DNA of 64,000 nt from Vibrio sonorensis. GTDB taxonomy: Bacteria > Pseudomonadota > Gammaproteobacteria > Enterobacterales > Vibrionaceae. Positions 1 through 8,790 of the stretch are shown here, piece by piece. The position numbers were made by a program, and so were the translations under genes. The notes under the pieces were generated by a model, which was given only the letters and a program-made list of their open reading frames with translations, did no database searches and was not told where the DNA came from. Position 1 is the stretch's first letter, and each line of letters opens with the position of its first letter. The stretch covers positions 62,001 through 126,000 of the forward strand of contig NZ_LJJE01000002.1 in the NCBI RefSeq assembly GCF_001854765.1, read 5' to 3'.

Positions 1-1938
1 AAGCAAATCGATAAGTTAAAAGAGAAAGGCCACCAACTTGTTTACGTTGGTGACGTAGTGGGTACGGGCTCATCACGTAAATCAGCCACTAACTCAGTGC
101 TATGGTTTATGGGTGATGACATCCCTAATGTACCTAACAAGCGTGCTGGTGGTTACGTTCTCGGCGGCAAGATTGCTCCAATCTTTTTTAACACAATGGA
201 AGATGCAGGGGCATTACCGATTGAAGTAGACGTAACTAGTCTGAACATGGGTGATGTTATCGACGTTTACCCTTATCAAGGTAAAGTTTGCAATCACGAA
301 ACTGGCGAAACTATCTCAGAATTTAGTCTTAAGACAGACGTTCTGATCGATGAAGTTCGCGCTGGCGGTCGTATCCCACTTATTATTGGTCGCGGCTTAA
401 CAGATAAAGCCCGTACTTCTCTAGGTCTAGAGTCATCGGAAGTATTCCGCAAGCCAGGTGAAGTGGCAGACTCTGGTAAGGGTTACACTCTAGCACAGAA
501 AATGGTTGGTAAGGCTTGTGGCGTAACGGGTATTCGTCCGGGCACTTATTGTGAACCTAAAATGACCACTGTTGGCTCTCAAGATACTACGGGTCCAATG
601 ACGCGTGACGAGTTAAAAGACTTGGCTTGCTTGGGTTTCTCAGCAGACCTAGTGATGCAGTCATTCTGTCACACGTCGGCATATCCTAAGCCAGTGGATG
701 TGAATACTCACCATACGCTACCTGACTTTATTATGAACCGAGGCGGTGTATCACTGCGTCCGGGTGACGGCGTTATCCACTCATGGCTAAACCGCATGCT
801 ACTACCAGATACCGTAGGTACTGGTGGTGACTCGCATACTCGTTTCCCTCTAGGAATTTCTTTCCCTGCGGGTTCAGGTCTTGTTGCATTTGCAGCGGCA
901 ACGGGTGTTATGCCACTTGATATGCCAGAATCCATTTTGGTTCGCTTTAAAGGTGAAATGCAGGCCGGTATCACTTTGCGTGATTTGGTTCATGCCATCC
1001 CTTACTACGCGATCAAACAAGGTCTACTCACCGTAGAGAAAGCAGGTAAGATCAATGAATTCTCTGGTCGAGTACTAGAAATCGAAGGCGTTGAGCACTT
1101 GACTGTTGAGCAGGCGTTTGAGCTTTCTGATGCTTCAGCAGAGCGTTCTGCTGCCGGTTGTACCGTGAAGTTGTCTCAAGAGTCGATTACAGAGTATCTA
1201 AACTCAAACATCGTGATGCTCAAGTGGATGCTTTCAGAAGGTTATGGTGAACCACGCACGATTGAACGTCGTATTGTTGCTATGGAAGAGTGGTTAGAAA
1301 ACCCAGAGCTAATGGAAGCCGATGCGGATGCGGAGTACGCCCACGTTATCGAGATTGATTTGGCTGAAATTAACGAGCCCATTCTATGTGCGCCAAATGA
1401 TCCAGACGATGCTCGACTTCTATCAGACGTTCAAGGAACGGCAATCGACGAAGTGTTTATCGGCTCATGTATGACTAACATTGGTCACTTCCGAGCAGCG
1501 GGTAAGCTACTGGATAAACACAGCGGTCAATTAGATACGCGTTTGTGGATTGCTCCGCCTACTAAGATGGACCGTGACCAACTGACCGAAGAAGGTTATT
1601 ACGGTATTTACGGCCGCGCAGGCGTTCGTATTGAAACTCCGGGCTGTTCATTGTGTATGGGTAACCAGGCACGAGTAGCAGACAAAGCGACAGTGATGTC
1701 TACTTCGACTCGTAACTTCCCGAACCGCTTGGGTACGGGTGCTGATGTTTATCTTGCTTCAGCGGAACTGGCTGCGGTTGGCGCGATACTGGGCAAAATC
1801 CCGACTCGCGAAGAGTATCTAGAGTATGCGCAGCAGATAGATGCAACCGCCGCTGATACCTACCGATACTTAAACTTCCACAAGATGTCTGAGTATACGA
1901 AAAAAGCCGATACGGTAATTTTCCAAGAACCAGTATAA
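1..1938 (+). CDS. acnB: Aconitate hydratase B, 3' part (5' end outside window)
   Basis: AcnB interconverts citrate and isocitrate in the TCA cycle, using a [4Fe-4S] cluster; some versions also process 2-methylcitrate intermediates. The frame is open from base 1, so the gene enters the window already in progress; about 645 C-terminal residues of a protein normally near 865 are present. Seen directly: the cluster-binding cysteines in GSCMTN and in the CSLCMGN motif, and the substrate-region sequence [10 protein letters not shown]. The N-terminal HEAT-like domain lies outside the window, while the swivel-domain end ([15 protein letters not shown]) is inside. An internal GTG at 58 is not the start, because the homologous sequence continues upstream of it. 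A clear terminator follows. Very secure identification. Confidence 0.97.
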   Translation, partial: KQIDKLKEKGHQLVYVGDVVGTGSSRKSATNSVLWFMGDDIPNVPNKRAGGYVLGGKIAPIFFNTMEDAGALPIEVDVTSLNMGDVIDVYPYQGKVCNHETGETISEFSLKTDVLIDEVRAGGRIPLIIGRGLTDKARTSLGLESSEVFRKPGEVADSGKGYTLAQKMVGKACGVTGIRPGTYCEPKMTTVGSQDTTGPMTRDELKDLACLGFSADLVMQSFCHTSAYPKPVDVNTHHTLPDFIMNRGGVSLRPGDGVIHSWLNRMLLPDTVGTGGDSHTRFPLGISFPAGSGLVAFAAATGVMPLDMPESILVRFKGEMQAGITLRDLVHAIPYYAIKQGLLTVEKAGKINEFSGRVLEIEGVEHLTVEQAFELSDASAERSAAGCTVKLSQESITEYLNSNIVMLKWMLSEGYGEPRTIERRIVAMEEWLENPELMEADADAEYAHVIEIDLAEINEPILCAPNDPDDARLLSDVQGTAIDEVFIGSCMTNIGHFRAAGKLLDKHSGQLDTRLWIAPPTKMDRDQLTEEGYYGIYGRAGVRIETPGCSLCMGNQARVADKATVMSTSTRNFPNRLGTGADVYLASAELAAVGAILGKIPTREEYLEYAQQIDATAADTYRYLNFHKMSEYTKKADTVIFQEPV

Positions 1939-1955
1939 AGCTAACTGGTTAGCAC

Positions 1956-1985
1956 AAAGCACCTGCAAACGCGGGTGCTTTTTTT
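1956..1985 (+). terminator. Intrinsic terminator of acnB
   Basis: The arms AAAGCACC (1956-1963) and GGTGCTTT (1974-1981) pair around a short loop and run into a T tract ending at 1985. It begins 18 bases after the acnB stop codon. Confidence 0.85.
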
Positions 1986-2047
1986 ATGTCTTCAATAAAC
2001 GGGGTTGTCGCTATATACTCCCCGCTCTTGATTTTGTGGGGTACAGT

Positions 2048-2416
2048 GTGGAATTCGAGTTTATTCGCAACACCTTAATGGGTGAGTATTATGTGAAGGC
2101 CAGTATGGGACATGAAGTTATTGGCCGTTGGTTACAAGAAGAAGTAGGCAAAGACAGCGCCAAGCTTGAAAGAGTAGAGCGTTTGTTAGAGTCCGCATAC
2201 TCACTGCCTCATAAAGAGCACATTCTCGTTGGCAAAGAGATTACTCTGTCTATTTGTGGAGACGAAGTGACGGTAGAAGAAAATGTCTTAAAGCAAGAAC
2301 TGGATTACCAAGGTGAAGAAGCCTTTTCACCTTATAACAGCGAAAGTACCGCAAGTTGTGGTATCGAAGATTTCGATAGCATGATCAAGGGTTGGAGAGA
2401 GTTTGTTTTTGGCTGA
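2048..2416 (+). CDS. yacL: UPF0231 family protein YacL
   Basis: Small cytoplasmic protein (122 residues) of the UPF0231/YacL family, whose function is not established. The region SMGHEVIGRWLQEEV and the C-terminal CGIEDF segment match the E. coli YacL pattern, and acnB-yacL adjacency is also found in E. coli. I chose the GTG at 2048 because E. coli YacL starts at the equivalent residue (MDYEFLRD versus MEFEFIRN) and a TGGGGT stretch lies just upstream; the GTG at 2036 would add four residues with no family support. The stop codon is directly followed by an NtrC-like operator belonging to the next operon. Confidence 0.85.
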   Translation: MEFEFIRNTLMGEYYVKASMGHEVIGRWLQEEVGKDSAKLERVERLLESAYSLPHKEHILVGKEITLSICGDEVTVEENVLKQELDYQGEEAFSPYNSESTASCGIEDFDSMIKGWREFVFG

Positions 2417-2433
2417 TGCACACCATTGGTGAA
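2417..2433 (+). promoter_or_regulatory. Putative NtrC (GlnG) binding site 1, upstream of glnK
   Basis: TGCAC-N7-GGTG matches most of the dyad TGCACCA-N3-TGGTGCA known for NtrC enhancer sites; the inner CA/C positions differ. It starts one base after the yacL stop. Its centre is about 51 bp from the second site, close to five helical turns. Confidence 0.55.
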
Positions 2434-2459
2434 ATGCGAACAGCGTGCTTTAAATTTGT

Positions 2460-2493
2460 GAAAAGGGTGCACCAGTATGGTGCGCCCTTTTTT
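2460..2493 (+). terminator. Terminator of yacL, overlapping an NtrC site
   Basis: GGGTGCACC and GGTGCGCCC form a stem (one mismatch-tolerant pair) around AGTAT, flanked by an A run upstream and TTTTTT downstream. The stem arms are the same bases as NtrC-like site 2. Confidence 0.75.
2468..2484 (+). promoter_or_regulatory. Putative NtrC binding site 2
   Basis: TGCACCAGTATGGTGCG differs from the NtrC consensus dyad TGCACCA-N3-TGGTGCA only at the last base. It lies about 97 bp upstream of the expected sigma-54 start point, a normal distance for an NtrC enhancer. Confidence 0.7.
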
Positions 2494-2541
2494 GTTATTG
2501 GGAGAAAATTTTATCTAATTTCATATTATTCAATGAGTTAA

Positions 2542-2943
<402 letters not shown>

Positions 2944-2970
2944 TAGTCGACAAAGGATTGGAGAATCACT

Positions 2971-4200
2971 ATGGAATTAACAACTACAGTAACTGAACTG
3001 CGCTACGCACTAGACACTTTTTTCTTTCTCATTTCGGGTGCGTTAGTCATGTGGATGGCAGCGGGATTTGCCATGTTAGAAGCGGGTTTAGTTCGCTCAA
3101 AGAACACGACTGAAATCTTGACCAAAAACGTTTGTCTTTACGCGATTGCCTGTACTACCTATCTCATCGTTGGATACAACATTATGTATGTGGACAATGG
3201 CGAAGGTGGCTGGCTACCGTCATTTGGCGCATTAATTGGCACTCAAGGGGAAGGGGCAGATCACTCGCTAGAGTCTGATTTCTTCTTCCAAGTAGTGTTT
3301 GTCGCGACAGCGATGTCAGTTGTATCTGGCGCAGTGGCTGAGCGTATGAAATTGTGGTCATTCTTAATCTTCTCAGTAGTATTGACGGCGTTTATTTACC
3401 CGATGGAAGGTTACTGGACGTGGGGCGGTGGCTTCCTATCTGAAGCGGGCTTTAGCGACTTTGCAGGTTCAGGTATTGTGCATATGGCTGGTGCCGCTGC
3501 GGCTTTGGCGGGGGTTCTACTGCTCGGTGCTCGCAAAGGAAAGTACGGCAAAAACGGCGAGATATTCCCAATCCCGGGTTCTAATATGCCATTGGCAACT
3601 TTAGGTACCTTTATCCTTTGGTTCGGTTGGTTTGGCTTTAATGGCGGCTCTCAACTGATGGTGTCAGATTTTGAGAACGCGACAGCAGTTGGTCAAATCT
3701 TCCTTAATACTAATGCAGCGGCAGCAGCTGGTGCGATTGCAGCGCTTCTAGTGTGTAAAACGACATGGGGTAAGGCTGATCTTACTATGGTGCTTAACGG
3801 TGCTTTAGCAGGTCTTGTAGCGATTACTGCTGACCCACTATCTCCATCGCCACTGTATGCAGTGATCATTGGTGCGGTTTCAGGTGCGATTGTCGTGTTC
3901 AGTATCGTCGGTCTTGATAAGCTTAAAATTGATGACCCAGTTGGAGCTATTTCGGTTCACGGCGTATGCGGCTTCTTCGGTCTGATGGTTGTTCCACTGA
4001 GCAATGGCGATGCAAGTTTTGGTGCTCAACTGCTTGGCGCAGGGGTTATCTTTGCTTGGGTATTTGGTGCCAGCCTAGTGGTTTGGGGTGTGCTAAAAGC
4101 CACTATTGGTATCCGAGTTTCTGAAGAAGAGGAACTGGAAGGTATGGACATGCACGACTGCGGTGTAGGTGCCTATCCAGAGTTCGTAAGTGTGAAGTAG
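2971..4200 (+). CDS. amtB: Ammonium transporter AmtB
   Basis: Inner-membrane trimeric ammonium channel, 409 residues, with eleven expected membrane helices. Seen: the family signature DFAGSGIVHMAGAAAALAG, which carries the first pore histidine, and DPVGAISVHGVCGFFG, which carries the second pore histidine of the twin-His pair. The short, soluble C-terminal tail (from about residue 385) contains the region that contacts PII in homologues. There is no long extra signal peptide; the protein begins directly with an acidic N-terminal segment followed by the first helix. It is translated from an ATG preceded by GGATTGGAG and shares the nitrogen-regulated transcript with glnK. Confidence 0.95.
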   Translation: MELTTTVTELRYALDTFFFLISGALVMWMAAGFAMLEAGLVRSKNTTEILTKNVCLYAIACTTYLIVGYNIMYVDNGEGGWLPSFGALIGTQGEGADHSLESDFFFQVVFVATAMSVVSGAVAERMKLWSFLIFSVVLTAFIYPMEGYWTWGGGFLSEAGFSDFAGSGIVHMAGAAAALAGVLLLGARKGKYGKNGEIFPIPGSNMPLATLGTFILWFGWFGFNGGSQLMVSDFENATAVGQIFLNTNAAAAAGAIAALLVCKTTWGKADLTMVLNGALAGLVAITADPLSPSPLYAVIIGAVSGAIVVFSIVGLDKLKIDDPVGAISVHGVCGFFGLMVVPLSNGDASFGAQLLGAGVIFAWVFGASLVVWGVLKATIGIRVSEEEELEGMDMHDCGVGAYPEFVSVK

Positions 4201-4215
4201 TATCACAACAATTGA

Positions 4216-4248
4216 CAAAACCCGCCATAGGCGGGTTTTGTTGTTTTT
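4216..4248 (+). terminator. Intrinsic terminator of glnK-amtB
   Basis: CAAAACCCGCC (4216-4226) and GGCGGGTTTTG (4230-4240) form a perfect 11-bp stem with an ATA loop, followed by TTGTTTTT. Confidence 0.9.
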
Positions 4249-4414
4249 GCCACTTTGATGACAAATGTGTAATTAATTATTCGATCTAATGCGAGCTAAG
4301 TGGTTATATAGGCTGATAAAAAATGTAACAAATTAAAATGTCAAAAGTTTGTGATGTGTTAATGTTTGGGATTTCAAGACATTGTGTTCTAAAATTTACT
4401 GAATATAATAATGC

Positions 4415-4435
4415 AACTGATAAACGTTATCATTA
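4415..4435 (+). promoter_or_regulatory. Putative Fur box upstream of fbpA
   Basis: TGATAA-ACG-TTATCA (4418-4432) is a perfect 6-bp-arm palindrome resembling the GATAAT-type Fur operator. It sits 30 bases ahead of the fbpA start in an A+T-rich promoter region (4249-4461). This fits iron-repressed expression of an iron importer. Confidence 0.6.
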
Positions 4436-4461
4436 ACTATAAAAGTAAAGGACTCACCCCA

Positions 4462-5475
4462 ATGAAAAAATTGCTCACAGCTTCTGCTCTTGCTTGCGCA
4501 ACTTTGGCTCCTACCGCTATGGCTGCTGAAGAAGTAAATGTTTACTCTTACCGCCAACCTTTCCTTGTTGAACCAATGTTCAATGAATTTACTAAAGAAA
4601 CTGGTATCAAAGTAAACGTTAAGTTTGCTAAAAAAGGCCTTGCTGAAAAACTACAGCAAGAAGGCGAATACAGCCCAGCTGACGTTATTCTAACAGTAGA
4701 TATCAGCCGTCTATCTGAGCTTTCTGACAAGGGTCTTGTACAAGCTGTCGACAGCAAAGTTATCGAGCAAAACATCCCTGCTCAGTACCAAGACAACGAA
4801 AACGAGTGGTTTGCACTAACAACTCGTACTCGTAGCGTATACTCTTCACGTGACCGCGTAGGTAAACTAGGTGATGACTTCAACTATGCAGACCTAGCGA
4901 AGCCTGAGTTCAAAGGCAAAATCTGTACTCGTTCTGGTAAGCACCCATACAACGTTTCTCTAGTATCCTCTATTATTGCTCACCACGGCGAAGCTGAAGC
5001 AAAAGCTTGGCTAGAAGGCGTTAAAGCTAACCTAGCACGCAAACCTCAAGGTAACGACCGCGCTCAAGTTAAAGCGATCAAAGAAGGTCTATGTGACGTT
5101 TCTCTAGGTAACAGCTACTACCTAGGTAAAATGGTTAATAACGATGAGCAAAAAGCTTGGGCTGACGCAGTTTACCTAAACTTCCCTAACCAAAAAGCGG
5201 AAGGTACTCACGTAAACATCTCTGGTATGGCGATGGCTAAGCACTCTCCAAACAAAGACAACGCTGTTAAGCTTATGGAGTTCCTAGCGGGCGACAAAGC
5301 GCAAAGCATGTACGCAGAAGTTAACTACGAGTACCCAGTAAAAGAAGGCGTTAAGCGTTCTGAGCTTGTGGCATCTTGGGGTGACTTCAAAGCCGACACA
5401 ATTTCTCTAGACGAAATCGCATCTTACTACTCAACAGCTGTTAAGTTGATTGACGAAGTGAAATTTGACCTATAA
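4462..5475 (+). CDS. fbpA: Iron(III) ABC transporter, periplasmic binding protein
   Basis: Periplasmic ferric-ion binding protein of the FbpA/FutA type, delivering Fe(III) to the FbpBC permease. 337 residues from the ATG at 4462, which is preceded by AAAGGAC. A classical signal peptide (MKKLLTASALACATLAPTA) ends at AMA-AEEVN. The mature protein has the two-lobed family sequence, and the adjacent tyrosines of GNSYYLGKM are the expected iron ligands. An in-frame ATG at 4411 is rejected: it would put hydrophilic residues in front of the signal peptide and overlap the Fur-like site. The gene is followed by a hairpin and an inverted repeat before fbpB, which would allow more binding protein than permease. 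The metal preference is inferred from family and the Fur-like box. Confidence 0.9.
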   Translation: MKKLLTASALACATLAPTAMAAEEVNVYSYRQPFLVEPMFNEFTKETGIKVNVKFAKKGLAEKLQQEGEYSPADVILTVDISRLSELSDKGLVQAVDSKVIEQNIPAQYQDNENEWFALTTRTRSVYSSRDRVGKLGDDFNYADLAKPEFKGKICTRSGKHPYNVSLVSSIIAHHGEAEAKAWLEGVKANLARKPQGNDRAQVKAIKEGLCDVSLGNSYYLGKMVNNDEQKAWADAVYLNFPNQKAEGTHVNISGMAMAKHSPNKDNAVKLMEFLAGDKAQSMYAEVNYEYPVKEGVKRSELVASWGDFKADTISLDEIASYYSTAVKLIDEVKFDL

Positions 5476-5524
5476 TAAAGTCTAAGGGTATAAATGTAGC
5501 CCTTAACTTTAAAAGGATATGAAA

Positions 5525-5550
5525 GGTAAGCGGTTTTCCGCTTACCTATT
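5525..5550 (+). terminator. Hairpin after fbpA (partial terminator or mRNA-end protector)
   Basis: GGTAAGCGG-TTTT-CCGCTTACC forms a perfect 9-bp stem at 5525-5546, followed by TATTTCT, a weak T tract. Between a binding-protein gene and its permease such hairpins usually reduce read-through or stabilise upstream mRNA. Confidence 0.6.
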
Positions 5551-5552
5551 TC

Positions 5553-5606
5553 TATACCCAAGTTATCTCTAATGCATTGCGATGTGTATGGGGTCACTTG
5601 GGTATA
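5553..5606. repeat. Inverted repeat resembling a dispersed Vibrio palindromic element
   Basis: TATACCCAAGT (5553-5563) and ACTTGGGTATA (5596-5606) are perfect 11-bp inverted arms separated by 32 bases. I recall very similar TATACCCAAGTGACCTC-type palindromes scattered through Vibrio intergenic regions; copy number cannot be tested here. The element sits inside the fbpABC operon, between the fbpA hairpin and the fbpB start. Confidence 0.6.
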
Positions 5607-5628
5607 TACATCTTCGTTATGTAGAGCG

Positions 5629-7254
5629 ATGAATAATAAAAACTATTTCTGGAAAACCAGTAGTGCGAGCATTGCTCTGCTACTGGTTTTGCCTATATTG
5701 GCAATCTTTTTTACCGCACTAGGTGATGCTGACGAGTTATTCCATCATTTGATGAATACTGTGCTTCCTACCTACACCTTTAACACCATTGCACTGGCAG
5801 CAGGCGTAATGGCGCTGTCTCTCGTCTTCGGTATTCCTTCTGCATGGTTTATGGCTATGTGTAAGTTACCCACCGAGCGAGTGTTGCAATGGGCGCTTGT
5901 GCTTCCTTTGGCTATGCCTGGTTATATCGTTGGCTATATCTTTACCGATTGGTTTGATTTTGCAGGCCCAGTACAGATCTTTCTGCGCGATATCACTGGT
6001 TGGGGGCCCGGAGACTACTGGTTCCCAGATATTCGCACCCTAGGCGGGGCCACCTTGGTATTGGCACTGGTTTTGTATCCTTATGTCTACCTGCTCGGCA
6101 GGGCGGCGTTTATGGAGCAAAATGTCTCTTTGTTGCAATCTGCTCGCCTTTTAAAGTGTTCGCCTTGGGAGAGCTTTCGCAGAATATCACTTCCGCTTGT
6201 GCGTCCGTCGATTGCCGTCGGCCTCTCTTTGGTCGCTATGGAGACCATAGGGGACTTTGGTACGGTCAGTTATTTTGCTGTGAACACCTTAACAACGGCG
6301 GTCTATGATACTTGGCTCGGCTATTCGAGTTTAACCGCTGCGGCGAAAATTTCAGCAGTAATGCTAATTTTTATCGTTTTGCTTATCAGTGCGGAACGCT
6401 ACAGTCGGCGCAAACAGAAACTGTTTCAGAATCAATTTAATAGTCGTGAAGACTTCCGCTATGAGTTAAAGGGATGGAAGAAATGGGCGGCATTAAGTTG
6501 GTGTTGGGGATTAGTATTAGTCGCATTTGTATTTCCATTAGGCCAGTTAGTTATCTATGCTTATATGTACTTTGAGCAAATGTGGACATCGGAATTTAAG
6601 CAGTTTGCACTGAACAGTTTGTATGTCTCTCTGACTGCCGCCGTCATCGGTGTCGCTGTTGCCTTAATGGTCAACTTTTGCCAAAGAGTTAACCCTGGGA
6701 AAACCAGTCTCGCCTTTATGAGGTTGTCTTCTATGGGGTATGCGGTACCGGGAACGGTTCTTGCCATTGGTATTATGGTTCCTGTTTTAGCTATGGATCA
6801 TGCGGTCAATGATATTGCGCGTTACTTTGAGTGGGGCAGACCTGGGCTGATTTTTTCTGGGTCTATGTTTGCGATTATCTTTGCTATGGTGGTGAGATTC
6901 TCTGCGGTAGCCATAGGGAGCATAGAGAGTAGCTTAAACAAGGTTTCTCCTTCCCTAGATATGGCGTCGAGAACTATGGGTTGTACCTCTAACACTATGT
7001 TGGTGAGAGTACATCTGCCATTGATTCGCCGCGGTGCCCTTATCGCTGGCTTACTGGTATTTATTGAGTCGATGAAAGAGCTAAATGCCGCTCTGTTACT
7101 TCGACCATTTAATTTTGAGACGTTAGCGACGTACGTCTATAACTACGCGTCTGATGAACTGTTGGAATTGGCCGCTTTACCTGCTGTACTTTTGGTACTT
7201 GTTGGTTTAATTCCACTGATTGTTGTTAACCGTTCACTGGAGCAGACCCACTGA
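5629..7254 (+). CDS. fbpB: Iron(III) ABC transporter, fused permease
   Basis: Inner-membrane permease of the FbpB type: a single 541-residue chain made of two homologous six-helix halves. Each half carries an EAA-type cytoplasmic loop that docks the ATPase, visible around ARLLKCSPWESFRRISLPL and again around ASRTMGCTSNTMLVRVHLPL. The ATG at 5629 (MNNKNYFWKTS) is preferred over the in-frame ATG at 5572, which lies inside the inverted repeat and would prefix a non-homologous segment. The upstream ribosome-binding sequence is weak. The stop codon overlaps the fbpC start by one base, so translation is probably coupled. Confidence 0.9.
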   Translation: MNNKNYFWKTSSASIALLLVLPILAIFFTALGDADELFHHLMNTVLPTYTFNTIALAAGVMALSLVFGIPSAWFMAMCKLPTERVLQWALVLPLAMPGYIVGYIFTDWFDFAGPVQIFLRDITGWGPGDYWFPDIRTLGGATLVLALVLYPYVYLLGRAAFMEQNVSLLQSARLLKCSPWESFRRISLPLVRPSIAVGLSLVAMETIGDFGTVSYFAVNTLTTAVYDTWLGYSSLTAAAKISAVMLIFIVLLISAERYSRRKQKLFQNQFNSREDFRYELKGWKKWAALSWCWGLVLVAFVFPLGQLVIYAYMYFEQMWTSEFKQFALNSLYVSLTAAVIGVAVALMVNFCQRVNPGKTSLAFMRLSSMGYAVPGTVLAIGIMVPVLAMDHAVNDIARYFEWGRPGLIFSGSMFAIIFAMVVRFSAVAIGSIESSLNKVSPSLDMASRTMGCTSNTMLVRVHLPLIRRGALIAGLLVFIESMKELNAALLLRPFNFETLATYVYNYASDELLELAALPAVLLVLVGLIPLIVVNRSLEQTH

Positions 7255-8282
7255 TGAGTTGTGCGTTAAAAATTAAAGACCTGACCTGTAAGTATGAATC
7301 TCAGACGGTTCTAGAGTCTTTGTCTCTGGAAGTTGAACACGGTGAGATCGTCTGTTTGTTAGGAGCCAGTGGCTGCGGTAAAACCACGTTACTCAAGGCG
7401 ATTGCAGGGCTTTTACCCCTTAGCGCCGGTAACATGAGCCTCAACTGTCAGACCATCGACGACGGTGAAAATTGGCTTCCACCGGAGCAGCGCAATATAG
7501 GAATGATTTTTCAAGATTACGCACTCTTCCCGCATTTAACCGTTAAGCAAAACGTGGCTTTTGGGTTGAAAGGGGCATCTGAGGTGGAGAAAAATCACAA
7601 AGTCGCCGAGATGCTTGAACTGGTCCACCTAGGTGAGTTCGCCGACCGTTACCCACATCAACTGTCTGGTGGTCAACAGCAACGCGTAGCGATAGCGCGC
7701 TCGCTCGCTTATAAACCCGACCTGCTTTTGCTCGATGAGCCCTTTTCTAATATCGACACGCAAGTGCGCCATGAGTTGATTAGCCAGATCCGCAAGATTT
7801 TCAAAGAGCAGGGGGTGACGGCTATTTTTGTTACTCACAGTCGCGAGGAAGCCTTTGCTTTTGCCGATAAAATGGCGGTTATGAATAATGGTGTTATCGA
7901 ACAGTACGGCACCGCGACAGACCTTTATTATCAACCCGCGAGTAAGTTCGTTGCTGATTTTCTCGGCGGTGGTAGTTATCTGGCCGCAAGAAGGGTGTCC
8001 GAGTCTCAGTTTTTAACCGAGCTCGGCGTTGTCGAAGCCACTGCTCAACAGGAGATAGAACTGGAATCCGCTTGTGAACTATTACTGCGTCCGCAACACG
8101 TTCAGATTAGTGCCGCTGACGACAGTAGTATTCGCGTTCTTGAGCAGCAGTTTATGGGAGACCATTGTCGTTACGTTATTGAAGCGAGTGGCAGTAAGTT
8201 GATTGCTAGCTCTGCCGAGCCTTTGTTGATCGGTCAAACCGTATCGGTTACGGTTGAAAATCAAGGCGTATTGGCTTTCTAA
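7254..8282 (+). CDS. fbpC: Iron(III) ABC transporter, ATP-binding protein
   Basis: Cytoplasmic ATPase of the iron importer, 342 residues. Walker A GASGCGKT lies at residues 37-44, the signature LSGGQQQRVAIARSL and Walker B LLLLDEPFSNID follow in the expected order, and the H-loop (VTHSREEAF) is present. The C-terminal ~110 residues form the TOBE-like regulatory extension of the CUT1/Fe-importer group. It is the last gene of fbpABC and is followed by a strong hairpin at 8298-8331. Confidence 0.92.
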   Translation: MSCALKIKDLTCKYESQTVLESLSLEVEHGEIVCLLGASGCGKTTLLKAIAGLLPLSAGNMSLNCQTIDDGENWLPPEQRNIGMIFQDYALFPHLTVKQNVAFGLKGASEVEKNHKVAEMLELVHLGEFADRYPHQLSGGQQQRVAIARSLAYKPDLLLLDEPFSNIDTQVRHELISQIRKIFKEQGVTAIFVTHSREEAFAFADKMAVMNNGVIEQYGTATDLYYQPASKFVADFLGGGSYLAARRVSESQFLTELGVVEATAQQEIELESACELLLRPQHVQISAADDSSIRVLEQQFMGDHCRYVIEASGSKLIASSAEPLLIGQTVSVTVENQGVLAF

Positions 8283-8297
8283 ACGATTTTCTCTTAT

Positions 8298-8331
8298 CGC
8301 CCTACAAAATCTAGCAAAAATTTGTAGGGCG
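8298..8331 (+). terminator. Hairpin after fbpC
   Basis: CGCCCTACAAA (8298-8308) and TTTGTAGGGCG (8321-8331) form a perfect 11-bp stem with a 12-base loop. The following TATTCGCC is not a T tract, so it may be a transcript-end stabiliser rather than a full intrinsic terminator. Confidence 0.55.
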
Positions 8332-8413
8332 TATTCGCCACTGTCTATTTGCCTATTTTCCTCGATTCAACCTTCTCTATCTTGATCTCTAATTTACCAA
8401 AAGAGGTCACTAT

Positions 8414-8728
8414 ATGAACAACTCTTCTCCAATTTTAGAGATAAACACTCTGCTGATTAAAAAAGGATTGAATGAGCAGGAAAGAGCATACTTTCTCACT
8501 ATCGAACTCTACAACCAAACCTACTCTGATCGAATTCATACACGCAAGTTAATGGACTCTAATTTGGTTTCGTCAGAGGCCGCTGCGCTGCAAGTGTTGT
8601 TCAACAAATGCAGGGCGCTAAGGCGTCGTATAGAAAATGGAGAATTCGATACTCTGTTTAGTCATTACAGAGTCCATAGCCTGCAAACAAAGGATGACAG
8701 ATTGTTAGTATGTGGGTCTGGGATATAG
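8414..8728 (+). CDS. Hypothetical protein, 104 residues
   Basis: I do not recognise a family. A ribosome-binding site (AAAAGAGG) precedes the ATG by 7 bases, codon use resembles the neighbours, and the frame is closed by a stop just before a shared terminator, so it is probably a real gene. The protein is soluble, with no signal peptide or membrane helix. It is mixed charged and appears largely helical, with a basic stretch NKCRALRRRIENGEF near residues 74-88. It lies between the iron importer and the convergent chitin operon and might be transcribed with fbpC if the preceding hairpin is leaky. No function is proposed. Confidence 0.65.
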   Translation: MNNSSPILEINTLLIKKGLNEQERAYFLTIELYNQTYSDRIHTRKLMDSNLVSSEAAALQVLFNKCRALRRRIENGEFDTLFSHYRVHSLQTKDDRLLVCGSGI

Positions 8729-8731
8729 ATG

Positions 8732-8759
8732 AAAAAAAGCCCGGCAGAGAAAGCCGGGC
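8732..8759 (-). terminator. Intrinsic terminator of the chitin-oligosaccharide operon
   Basis: GCCCGGC (8739-8745) and GCCGGGC (8753-8759) form a 7-bp G+C stem. On the minus strand it is followed by a run of seven T, so it ends transcription of the operon that closes at 8791. Confidence 0.85.
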
Positions 8760-8790
8760 AAGTGCTCTTCACCTATAGGGTGGGGTAAAG

